This document shows, in pieces, positions 1-9,332 of a stretch of DNA of 32,256 nt (position 1 is its first letter; each line of letters begins with the position of its first letter). The stretch comes from an uncultured Bacillota bacterium (GTDB lineage: Bacteria > Bacillota > Clostridia > Oscillospirales > Oscillospiraceae). Made by a program: the position numbers and the translations under genes. Where the stretch lies: contig CANSXE010000019.1 of assembly GCA_947650875.1 (NCBI GenBank), positions 1 through 32,256 on the forward strand, in the 5' to 3' direction. The notes beneath the pieces are model-generated. The model saw nothing but the letters and a program-made list of their open reading frames with translations. It was not told the DNA's origin and searched no databases.

Positions 1-1585
<1,585 letters not shown>

Positions 1586-1614
1586 TTACCTCCAATATAA
1601 TTCAGATCAATTGT

Positions 1615-1976
<362 letters not shown>

Positions 1977-1987
1977 GTACAGTTAAG

Positions 1988-2016
1988 ATAATAACCGCTT
2001 TGGGCAAAAAAATCAA
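1988..2016 (-). promoter_or_regulatory. Sigma-A promoter of groES-groL
   Basis: On the minus strand a -35 box TTGATT (2011-2016) and a -10 box TATTAT (1988-1993) are separated by exactly 17 bp. The predicted start falls next to the CIRCE operator, as in other Firmicutes. The -35 box is also part of the 3' arm of the upstream terminator hairpin. Confidence 0.85.
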
Positions 2017-2047
2017 CCCCCAATTTTAAAAAAACGGGGGTTGATTT
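2010..2047 (-). terminator. Intrinsic terminator after the GIY-YIG gene, overlapping the groES -35 box
   Basis: A perfect 12-bp stem (2010-2021 pairs with 2036-2047), with five G-C pairs at the loop end, a 14-base A/T-rich loop and, on the minus strand, a run of T residues directly after the stem. It lies 42 bp beyond the GIY-YIG stop codon, so it should insulate groESL from read-through. Confidence 0.85.
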
Positions 2048-2088
2048 GAAAGGATTTACATTTCGTTCACAAACAAAAGGTCGGAGTG

Positions 2089-2946
2089 CTAAGGCTGCAT
2101 CTGCTCGAGGTCCTTTAAGGTCTTTCCATTGTATTTCCATTTAATCGGCCCTGCCGCACTCCCGCCACAGATAATGACGGCGGCCCTGCTGGGGCTATCG
2201 CAGGGAATATCTCGCACAACGATAAGTTCTCCCTCCTGTTCCCCGGCTGTAATTGCTCCATCCTCCTCCAGTGACATGCGATACCGTTTGATATTCTGAC
2301 TGGCCGATGTACGAAATTCCTTTGCCGCCGTGGACCCGGCCAGCAAAACATATTTTCCATCGCGAATCGCCATCCGCCCAAGGTGGCCCTTAACCCTGTA
2401 TTCATATATGATCTCATCATCCTTCGGCGGCCTGGAGCGATAGGACAAGGGATCAAAGAAGGGAAGATTCAGTACCCGGACTAAGAGCTGGATTGCGTCC
2501 AAAAACTGCTGTACTTCCGCTTCATCCACCTCCGATATCGTGGGCACAGATGAAGCGTTGACATTGTCCAGATTCACGCGTTTTGTCTCTTTTGCCAAAT
2601 CAATCAATTTTGATTCCAGATATTTAATCTGTGTTTTGCTTAGATAGTCATCTTTTGAAGTGAAGACAAATGCTTCCGTCCAAAAATCCTTTTTTACTCC
2701 ATGACTTTTTAGCCGCTCAGATACAGGGTCACCCTCCCCAATGTACAGCATGGGACTCTCACTCGAATCAATTTCGCTGCCATACAGCATATAAACACCA
2801 GGGCGTCCCGCTTCATCCCGCGCCAAAAACTCCTTTAAAAAGGGGCGGGGAAATACAGTTGCTTTTATGGTCATATTGGAAATCTCAAGCGTTTTCAGTC
2901 CGTCTGTTTGATCATTCACTAAAAACGTACGAATCAAGCGTCCCAT
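2089..2946 (-). CDS. GIY-YIG nuclease-family protein with C-terminal DUF4357
   Basis: A 285-residue protein. A GIY-YIG core is visible: GVYMLYG (50-56), LYIGEGD (67-73), an Arg near 78 and a Glu near 111, matching the positions of the catalytic Tyr, Arg and Glu of the family. The C-terminal third (about 235-280), with IICGGSAAG, KWKYNGKTL and a final short helix, resembles DUF4357. Such proteins are thought to bind or cut DNA, and some occur beside restriction systems, but no methyltransferase or restriction subunit is adjacent here. The ATG follows AGGAGGATAAA. The start overlaps the lipid-kinase stop by 13 bp, so translation is probably coupled. Its codon use is less GC-rich than that of its neighbours, which suggests recent acquisition. 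Substrate unknown. Confidence 0.8.
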   Translation of the reverse strand: MGRLIRTFLVNDQTDGLKTLEISNMTIKATVFPRPFLKEFLARDEAGRPGVYMLYGSEIDSSESPMLYIGEGDPVSERLKSHGVKKDFWTEAFVFTSKDDYLSKTQIKYLESKLIDLAKETKRVNLDNVNASSVPTISEVDEAEVQQFLDAIQLLVRVLNLPFFDPLSYRSRPPKDDEIIYEYRVKGHLGRMAIRDGKYVLLAGSTAAKEFRTSASQNIKRYRMSLEEDGAITAGEQEGELIVVRDIPCDSPSRAAVIICGGSAAGPIKWKYNGKTLKDLEQMQP

Positions 2947-3911
2947 TTTATCCTCCTGTTCATCTCTGTTGTGCCAACACCGGCATACGAATCCGTTCTA
3001 ACATCCACCTGATATCCCGCCCCGGCGGGGTAAAAGAAGTTCACCTTCTTCTCTGACAGCCGGACGGTAACGGCGGTGTCCCGCATGACCTCCCCGTCCA
3101 CCACCACGGTGATGGGCTCTTTCGCCGAGAAGAAGACCTCCTGCCCGTGATAGCTCAGAATCAACTCCGGGTACTGCCGGTACAGCCCCTTGGCGTACTT
3201 CCCCACCAGCCGCAGGAAGGTGAGCAGGCTCACCTTTTTCACCAACAGCATATCCAGCACGCCGTCGTCGGGCATAGCCTCCCCCACGGGCATAAAGCCC
3301 CCGCCATAGTGCCGCCCGTTGCACACGCACAGCAGAGAGGCGGGCTGGTCCTCCCATTGGATATCTCCCATATGTACCGTCATGGTCCTGGCGATGCCCT
3401 TGAAGAAGATGTTCTCCAGCAGGGCCAATATGTATGCCCCGATGCCCGAGACGAACCGCCAGTCCTTGTACCGGTGGACATCGGCGGCGATGCGGGCGTC
3501 CACCCCGGCACATACCACGTCGATGCCCAGCCGGCCGTTGCAGTCAATCAGATCAAAAGGGGTCTGTGGCCCGGCGGCCAGGGCTTCCAAGTCGTAGAAC
3601 AGGCTCCGATAGCCGGGACCGAAGATTTTTAAAAAGTCGTTTCCTGTCCCCTTTGGAACATTGGTAACGGCCGCGTTGGCATAGCCTGCCGCACCGTTGA
3701 CCACCTCGTTAAGGGTGCCGTCTCCGCCGCAGGCGTAGATACGCACCGGCTCTCCAGTCCGGACCGCTTCCTCCGTAAACCGCCGGGCGTCCCCCTCCTG
3801 TTCGGTGTAAACCACCTCATGAGGGAAAGATAACTCCTTTAAAAGGGTCTCCAGCTGAGCCGTGGTCCCCTTTTTCCCGGCGGCGGGGTTGATGATGAAT
3901 AAATGGCGCAT
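2934..3911 (-). CDS. Diacylglycerol kinase-family lipid kinase (YegS/DgkB-like)
   Basis: Phosphorylates diacylglycerol or a related lipid with ATP, probably recycling lipid at the inner face of the membrane. From the ATG at 3911 the protein begins MRHLFIINPAAGKKG. The nucleotide-binding GGDGT motif is at 62-66 and the PKGTGNDF motif at 86-93, both hallmarks of the family. The length of 325 residues is normal. An earlier in-frame GTG at 3947 would add 12 residues. The ATG was preferred because family members start directly before the strand leading to NPxAG. It sits 32 bp after the methyltransferase and overlaps the GIY-YIG gene. Which lipid it uses cannot be read from sequence. Confidence 0.9.
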   Translation of the reverse strand: MRHLFIINPAAGKKGTTAQLETLLKELSFPHEVVYTEQEGDARRFTEEAVRTGEPVRIYACGGDGTLNEVVNGAAGYANAAVTNVPKGTGNDFLKIFGPGYRSLFYDLEALAAGPQTPFDLIDCNGRLGIDVVCAGVDARIAADVHRYKDWRFVSGIGAYILALLENIFFKGIARTMTVHMGDIQWEDQPASLLCVCNGRHYGGGFMPVGEAMPDDGVLDMLLVKKVSLLTFLRLVGKYAKGLYRQYPELILSYHGQEVFFSAKEPITVVVDGEVMRDTAVTVRLSEKKVNFFYPAGAGYQVDVRTDSYAGVGTTEMNRRIKWDA

Positions 3912-3943
3912 GGGCAGTCCCTCTCTCCCTTGGACTGTTTCGC

Positions 3944-5059
3944 TCACAAATACATAAACAGGTCACATTTCAGCATCCCATTGTACAGCTTGCGCTTCTT
4001 GTCCGCCTTTTTGCCAAAGGTGCGCTCAAACTCGGTGTGGGAGGAGAGCAGATAGAGCTTCCACCCCTCTGGGAGCTTGTCCCATGCCTTTCCGAAGAAA
4101 CGGTACAGCTCCTCCGCCTCCTTACGCTCCATCACCCGCTCGCCGTAGGGGGGATTGGTGACCACCCGGCCGTACAGCCCGCCCCAGTGGAAGCGGGTGG
4201 CGTCGTCCACGTCGAAGCGGACGATGTCGTCCACCTCGGCCAATTCGGCGTTGTGCCAGGCCAGGTCCACGGCAGACCGGTCGATGTCCCCGCCCCAGAT
4301 TTCATAGCTTCCGTCAAATTCCTTATCCATGGCTTCGCCGGCGGCGTCCAGCCAAAGCTGCTTGTCCAGCCAGCTCCACCTCTGCGCAGAGAAAGACCGG
4401 TTCAGGCCCGGGGCCCGGTTTCTGGCGATGAGGGCCGCTTCGATGGGGATAGTCCCTGAGCCGCAGAAGGGGTCGCACAGGGGGTCCCGGCCCTTATACC
4501 GGGACAGGAGCACCAGCCCGGCGGCCAGGGTCTCCCGCAGGGGTGCGGCCACCCCCTGAGCCCGGTAGCCCCGCTTGTGAAGGCCGGGGCCGGAGGTATC
4601 CAGCATCAGCGTGGCCATGTCTCCCATAATGGCAAACTGCACCTGATGCAGCGCGCCCGTCTCGGGGAGGGTCTGCAAGCCGTACTTGCTCCCCAGGCGG
4701 GCGGCAATGGCCTTTTTCACTATGGACTGGCAGGCGGGCACCGCATGGAGGGCAGAGTTGAGACAGTGGCCTTTTACGGGGAATTGGCCGTTTTTCGGGA
4801 TAAACCGCTCCCAGGGCAGGGCACGGGTCCCCTCAAAGAGGGCGTCGAAGTCCCGGGCGGGAAAGGTCGCCAGGGTGAGGAGCACACGCTCCCCGGTGCG
4901 TATGTTCAGGTTGAGCCGGGGCAGGTCGGCCGCCGACCCGGTACACAGCACCCGGCCGTTTTCCGCCTTCACCTGGAGCAGGTTCAGCCGCCGGACCTCG
5001 TCGGCGCACACCCCCTCCAGACCGAAGAGGGTGGGAATGGTAAATTGCAGTTCTGACAT
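3944..5059 (-). CDS. THUMP-domain class I SAM-dependent RNA methyltransferase (RlmL/YpsC family)
   Basis: A 371-residue protein with an N-terminal ferredoxin-like/THUMP region (about 1-155) and a C-terminal Rossmann methyltransferase. SAM motif DPFCGSGT is at 196-203 and the catalytic TNPPYGER loop at 301-308. The latter is typical of enzymes that methylate an exocyclic amino group of guanine. The family modifies 23S rRNA (N2-methylguanosine). The exact site is not deducible from sequence. The ATG at 5059 follows AGGAGAGAGCGAATCAT. A 12-codon upstream extension has no better ribosome site. First gene of a short run leading into the lipid kinase and GIY-YIG genes. Confidence 0.92.
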   Translation of the reverse strand: MSELQFTIPTLFGLEGVCADEVRRLNLLQVKAENGRVLCTGSAADLPRLNLNIRTGERVLLTLATFPARDFDALFEGTRALPWERFIPKNGQFPVKGHCLNSALHAVPACQSIVKKAIAARLGSKYGLQTLPETGALHQVQFAIMGDMATLMLDTSGPGLHKRGYRAQGVAAPLRETLAAGLVLLSRYKGRDPLCDPFCGSGTIPIEAALIARNRAPGLNRSFSAQRWSWLDKQLWLDAAGEAMDKEFDGSYEIWGGDIDRSAVDLAWHNAELAEVDDIVRFDVDDATRFHWGGLYGRVVTNPPYGERVMERKEAEELYRFFGKAWDKLPEGWKLYLLSSHTEFERTFGKKADKKRKLYNGMLKCDLFMYL

Positions 5060-5087
5060 ATGATTCGCTCTCTCCTGTTTGCAGGAA

Positions 5088-5149
5088 CGCATCATGATGC
5101 GTCCGTTTATTTGTTACCGCAGCCGTGCCGGACGCTTCATGAAGCGTCC
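5088..5149. repeat. Two related perfect palindromes in the intergenic space
   Basis: A 14-bp palindrome centred on ATCATGAT (5088-5101) and a 20-bp palindrome centred on TTCATGAA (5130-5149). Extended by a few bases they are versions of one unit, ACGC-W-TCATGA-W-GCGTCC, in which the variable base changes in both arms so that pairing is kept. They lie between the ankyrin gene stop and the methyltransferase start. There is no T tract, so a dispersed palindromic (REP-like) element is as likely as a terminator. Confidence 0.6.
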
Positions 5150-5169
5150 CTACATGCCGCCCGTCTTTA

Positions 5170-6198
5170 TCACGGCTGCAATTCGGTCAGTCCCGCCTCT
5201 CTCAGGTGATCCTGGGGGGTCTTGCCGGCAAAATCGGGCTGGGTCAGGGAGATGCCCATGGCGAGCAGCTCCCCCGCCCGCTTCGCCGCCCGGCGGGCGT
5301 CGGCCTGGAAGTGCCTGTCCCCGCTGTAGTGCCGGTAGATCAGGGCACAGCAGGACAGCAGGTTCCGGCCCATCTCGTCCCGGCTGTCCAGCCCCTTCTT
5401 CAGCCCCTTGAGGAAGGCGGTCATCGCCTTCTTGCTGGCGTAGGGCTTGGCGGTGGGGTCGGAAAAGTCCTGCATCAGGAAGTCATACTCCACCGTGTCC
5501 AGATAGAAGGGCGGAATCTCAGGCAGGCGGTCGGGATACCTCTCCTGAACAGCGGCCAGGGTCTGGGAGAAGTCCCTCCAGCAGGACATCCAGGGGACGG
5601 TGTCCCCCTTCCCCTGATGCCAGTTCAGCCAGCCCTCCAGCGGGGCCCGCTTACAGGCCTGGAGGATACTGGTCCGGGGGGTAAAAATGTCGTAGCCGCC
5701 CCGGACCAGAATGCTGTCCATCCGGTCATCCATGCTGGGGGTGACGTCATGAAACTCCACCCCGGGACAGCTCATCAGGTACCCGGCCATCTCATAATTT
5801 TTATCCTGCACCGCGTAGCGCAGGGCGGTGAAGCCGTAGCAGTCCCGCTGGTTGATATTGCAGCCCAGCTCCACCAGCTTCTGGGCAAACTCGTTCTCAA
5901 ACCGGAGCAGGTACTCCAGGGAAAAATCCCGGCACCGGCGGAAAAAGGCCTTCATCAACTCGTTCCGACCCTCCTGGGCGTAGAGACCGCCCTCCTGGGC
6001 GTTCCAGAACTCCACCGTGGGCCGGACCCGGCCGATGGTCAGCTCCATCAGGGCCGTCCGGCCGTACTCCTCCACCCCGTTCAGCCCGCCGCGGCTGTTG
6101 AGAAACTCCACCAGGGCGTCAAAGTCCACCTTCAGCAGAACGTCAGACAGCTCTATCCCGGAAAAATTGATCCCTTTTTTAATTGGCGATAAGCTCAT
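5170..6198 (-). CDS. Ankyrin-repeat-containing protein
   Basis: A 342-residue protein without signal peptide or membrane segment. At least one clear ankyrin unit is visible in the first half (NINQRDCYGFTALRYAVQDKN, roughly 135-155), preceded by weaker units around EYGRTALMELTIG (44-56). Another ankyrin-like end occurs near the C-terminus (MGISLTQPDFAGKTPQDHL). Ankyrin arrays bind other proteins, and nothing identifies the partner. The ATG at 6198 follows AGGAGAACCTGCT. It lies 47 bp after murI on the same strand and is probably cotranscribed with it. The middle of the protein (about 165-290) matches nothing I recognise. Confidence 0.75.
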   Translation of the reverse strand: MSLSPIKKGINFSGIELSDVLLKVDFDALVEFLNSRGGLNGVEEYGRTALMELTIGRVRPTVEFWNAQEGGLYAQEGRNELMKAFFRRCRDFSLEYLLRFENEFAQKLVELGCNINQRDCYGFTALRYAVQDKNYEMAGYLMSCPGVEFHDVTPSMDDRMDSILVRGGYDIFTPRTSILQACKRAPLEGWLNWHQGKGDTVPWMSCWRDFSQTLAAVQERYPDRLPEIPPFYLDTVEYDFLMQDFSDPTAKPYASKKAMTAFLKGLKKGLDSRDEMGRNLLSCCALIYRHYSGDRHFQADARRAAKRAGELLAMGISLTQPDFAGKTPQDHLREAGLTELQP

Positions 6199-6245
6199 AG
6201 CAGGTTCTCCTGTCTTTTGAACTGCGGGCGGCCACAGGACGCCTT

Positions 6246-7067
6246 TTATCTAATCTCCATAGGCGGATAAAACTCCACTGCGGCCACCCGCTCCAGCCCC
6301 ACCTGCCTGGCCCGGAGGGCGTACTCCGCCACGTCGCCGGTGGTGTAGATGGTCAGCGCACCGGGGCCGGTCCGGGGATTATTCAGCCCCTCCCGGTCCA
6401 AACAGGCTTTCAGCGACCGGGCCATCTCCACCGCCGGGTCGATCAGGGGCAGGCCGGGGTAGAGTCTCTGGATGCTGTCCGCCACCAGGGGGTAGTGGGT
6501 GCAGCCCAGCACACAGCAGTCCACCTTGTCCTCCAACACCATGTGGTCCAGCTCCTGGCGGAGGTTCTCCTCCACCTGGGCCATGCCGGCCGGGTCCCCC
6601 AGGCTGTGCTCCACCAGCCGGGCCAAATCGGGACAGCCGCAGCTGAGCACCACGACCTTCCGGGGGCTCAAGGCCTGGATTTTCCGGGGATAAACCCGGG
6701 AATTGTGGGTAAAGACGGTGGAGATAACCCCCACCTGAGCCACTTCCAGCCGGGCGGCGGCGGCGGCTCCCGCCTGGACGGCGCCGAACACGGGGCAGGA
6801 GACAGTGTCTCCGCACCGGTCCAGTACACAGGAGATGGTGTTGCAGGCCACCAGCAGTGCCTTTACCTTCCGTTCCTCCATAAACCCGAACATATACCGG
6901 GCCATGGCGGCAATGGTCTCCTCCGAGTGGTTGCCATAGGGGATGTGCGCACCGTCGCCGAAGTAGAGGATATCCTCCTCTGGCAGCAGCTTCTGCACCT
7001 GTTTTACCACGCTGAAGCCCCCAATGCCGGAGTCCAGAACGCCAATGGGGGCGGTTGTATGTGACAT
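6246..7067 (-). CDS. murI: Glutamate racemase
   Basis: Converts L-glutamate to D-glutamate for peptidoglycan synthesis in the cytosol. It has 273 residues, the usual length. The substrate-binding GVLDSGIGGFSV motif is at 9-20, the first catalytic cysteine is in ACNT (Cys75) and the second in GCTHYPL (Cys189), the pair that exchanges the alpha proton. The ATG at 7067 follows AAGGAGGAACTTT. It sits downstream of the WalRK operon, on the same strand but 84 bp away with a hairpin between. Cell-wall precursor supply therefore lies next to cell-wall regulation. Confidence 0.97.
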   Translation of the reverse strand: MSHTTAPIGVLDSGIGGFSVVKQVQKLLPEEDILYFGDGAHIPYGNHSEETIAAMARYMFGFMEERKVKALLVACNTISCVLDRCGDTVSCPVFGAVQAGAAAAARLEVAQVGVISTVFTHNSRVYPRKIQALSPRKVVVLSCGCPDLARLVEHSLGDPAGMAQVEENLRQELDHMVLEDKVDCCVLGCTHYPLVADSIQRLYPGLPLIDPAVEMARSLKACLDREGLNNPRTGPGALTIYTTGDVAEYALRARQVGLERVAAVEFYPPMEIR

Positions 7068-7102
7068 AAAGTTCCTCCTTGGGGATAAAATGCGGTCCGT
7101 GG

Positions 7103-7121
7103 TGCAGGGCGGAGCCCTGCA
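7103..7121. terminator. Hairpin between yycI and murI
   Basis: TGCAGGGC-GGA-GCCCTGCA forms a perfect 8-bp stem with a 3-base loop in the 84-bp gap. No run of T follows on the minus strand, so it may be a weak terminator, a processing site or an mRNA-stabilising structure separating the wal operon from murI. Confidence 0.5.
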
Positions 7122-7151
7122 TCACATAAAGCTATGCGCCGGGCCTTCCGC

Positions 7152-7967
7152 TTAGGACACCCGCGTTACCCCTCCGGTAACGGTATCCAGCTGATAGGCC
7201 CCTGTGTCGGTGGTCACCCGCCACACCGGGGTAAGGATCGCGGGACCGGACAGAGAGACCGAAACCGAATACCCCGGCTCGATGGCGTCAATCCGGTTGC
7301 ACACGTCGCCCAGCGTCCCCACTCCGTTAAAAAAGTTAATCAGGGCTGTGGCCACGGAAATGGTCTCCCGGGCAGCATCCTCCTGGGGCTTGCCCATCAT
7401 CTGCCGGCCGGAGGTAATGGCAACCAGGTCGCCGTCCTGACACACCAGCGTCATCTGTTGGGTGAACAGGGGGCTGCCCTTCCAGGTCTGCTGGAAAATG
7501 AGCCTGTCTTTCTCCTCTTTTAAAATCACACCCTCCAGGTCCATACGCTCCATCAGAGCCAGACAGCCGGCGGACCGGTCCTGCCCCAGGGAAAGTGCCC
7601 CCTTTTCCAGCTGGGCGGAGACGGTACCGTCGCTGTGAAACTGAACGGAGCCCTTTTCATTGAAATAACGGTACACCTCGCCTCCCCGGGCCTGGACAGA
7701 CACCGGACCATCCAGCAGGATGGAAGCCGCCCGCTCCTCGCCGGCCAGGTCCCGCTCTACAATCTGAGGGCGCAGGTCCATGGACTGGGGGATTACACTC
7801 TCATCCGTCTCGATGCCCCGGCTCCGGAGAAACTGAATGGAGTCCTCCCGGGCCTGACTGAGCAGGCGGCTGCCCTGGATGGCCCGGCCGCCCACCAGGA
7901 TCAGCAGGGCCAGGTTGGTTGCCGCCAGAATGACCAGGATGATATTTTTCATCTTGCTCCAAGGCAC
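7152..7967 (-). CDS. yycI: YycI-like regulatory protein of the WalRK system
   Basis: A 271-residue membrane-anchored protein: a short cytosolic PWSKMKN, one transmembrane helix (about 7-27, IILVILAATNLALLILVGG) and a large extracellular domain. The opening WSKxKNI and the position after yycH fit YycI, which with YycH restrains the WalK sensor outside the membrane. The C-terminus (YSVSVSLSGPAILTPVWRV..TGAYQLDTVTGGV) resembles the YycI/PepSY-like fold. The start is GTG at 7967, with GGAGGGAGGG upstream and only 3 bp after yycH. An ATG five codons later would remove the conserved WSK and is less likely. Sequence is divergent from Bacillus, so the assignment leans on topology and context. Confidence 0.72.
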   Translation of the reverse strand: MPWSKMKNIILVILAATNLALLILVGGRAIQGSRLLSQAREDSIQFLRSRGIETDESVIPQSMDLRPQIVERDLAGEERAASILLDGPVSVQARGGEVYRYFNEKGSVQFHSDGTVSAQLEKGALSLGQDRSAGCLALMERMDLEGVILKEEKDRLIFQQTWKGSPLFTQQMTLVCQDGDLVAITSGRQMMGKPQEDAARETISVATALINFFNGVGTLGDVCNRIDAIEPGYSVSVSLSGPAILTPVWRVTTDTGAYQLDTVTGGVTRVS

Positions 7968-7970
7968 GGC

Positions 7971-9332
7971 TCAGCCCTCCCTCCGGCGGTTATCCTTGGC
8001 CGACCAGCCGGCGGTCAGGGTGTCGCCGCCGCTGTCGATATATGTGAGCAGCAGTTCTTCCCCGGTCAGGTTCTGGGCCGACAGGGCGGCCGCCCCCTGC
8101 CTGGGGGGCAGAACCAGCGAGGTGGTCCCGCTATTGACATAGCTGCGCAGATACAGCGAAAACTGTACCACCTCTTCGCCTTCTACCACAAAGCGGGCGG
8201 CACGCCCCCCCTCGGTCAGCACAGGGATGCCGTCCAGGCTGTAGCCAAAGTCGATTTCCCATTCCCCCTCAGCGCCCCGGACGGATATGAGGTAGAGTCT
8301 GGCCTCGCCGCACCGGGCCGCCATGGCGGACAGCGCAATCTGCCGGCAGGTCTCTACGGCGCTGAACAGCTCGTCTGCGTTCCCCTGCCGCCGAACGGGA
8401 AACAGACCGTCTCCTTTGCGGCCCTCATACTGATACTGGGCGGTCCCCCGGTCAGACAGCCGCACGCTGTCGTCCCCGCTGCGGGCCACCTGTTCATCGG
8501 TGGAGTAAAAGCTGGTGGAGTTGAGGGAAAAGCCCAGGTCCTGAACCAGGGCCTGCAAGGTCTCCTGCCCGGCGCTCATGGGGTTGGAAGCGGCGTACAC
8601 CGCCGGGGCGGGGGCGTCGGGAAGCAGGAGGGTGTCCGGGTCCAGCGCCTGATACAGCTCCGATTCAAAGGCATAAAAGGCCCCGTTGTCCGTCAGCTTG
8701 GACAGGGCCTCTGCCAGGGCAAACGGATCGGCTACCTCCGACCGGCAGTGATAGCAGCTGCCCGTCTCCTCGTCCCGGTAATACAGGTCCACGCCGTCCT
8801 CCCACACGGTAAGCGCCAGACGGCGGACATGGGCCGTGAGACGGGTATCCCCTCCAGACAGCCAGCCCACCAGCACAGGCAGGGGGATCTCCCCCTGGAA
8901 GTCCATATATACCCCCAGCGTACCGGTCAAAGCGTTCTCCCACTGGCTTCGGCTCACCGGCTCGGGTTCTCCGGCACTGGACAGGGCTTCCACCAAGGGG
9001 CCGGCCACCTGCTGAAACAATTCCTGACAGGCGGCCTGGTCATACAGCAGGCCGCAGCGAATCCCCTCAGTCCCCTCGGGCAGACTGAGCTCTCCCGGCA
9101 GATTGGCGCCTGCCGGCAGGTTGGCCACCATGGCCATGGGCAGAGCGCCCATTCCCTGATTCACGTCTTGGGACTGACCGGGTACGGCCTGTCCCCGTTC
9201 CTCCCGGAGCAGCCCCCACATGGGGGCGGCCAGAGGTGTTTGGGCGGCCAGCCACAGGGCGGAAATGGTGAGCAGGACGATGAGCACGTCCTTAATCAGC
9301 TCAATTCCGCGGTATCCTTTCCTATGCTCCAT
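7971..9332 (-). CDS. yycH: YycH-like regulatory protein of the WalRK system
   Basis: A 453-residue protein with one N-terminal transmembrane helix (about 15-35, IKDVLIVLLTISALWLAAQ) and a long extracellular part. This is the topology of YycH, which binds WalK and modulates its activity. It starts inside the last bases of walK (overlap 11 bp) and runs into yycI, the canonical order. The ATG at 9332 follows GAGGGACCGGGCC. An upstream TTG would add five residues. Low identity to known YycH is expected, since these proteins diverge quickly. Assignment is by position, size and topology. Confidence 0.7.
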   Translation of the reverse strand: MEHRKGYRGIELIKDVLIVLLTISALWLAAQTPLAAPMWGLLREERGQAVPGQSQDVNQGMGALPMAMVANLPAGANLPGELSLPEGTEGIRCGLLYDQAACQELFQQVAGPLVEALSSAGEPEPVSRSQWENALTGTLGVYMDFQGEIPLPVLVGWLSGGDTRLTAHVRRLALTVWEDGVDLYYRDEETGSCYHCRSEVADPFALAEALSKLTDNGAFYAFESELYQALDPDTLLLPDAPAPAVYAASNPMSAGQETLQALVQDLGFSLNSTSFYSTDEQVARSGDDSVRLSDRGTAQYQYEGRKGDGLFPVRRQGNADELFSAVETCRQIALSAMAARCGEARLYLISVRGAEGEWEIDFGYSLDGIPVLTEGGRAARFVVEGEEVVQFSLYLRSYVNSGTTSLVLPPRQGAAALSAQNLTGEELLLTYIDSGGDTLTAGWSAKDNRRREG

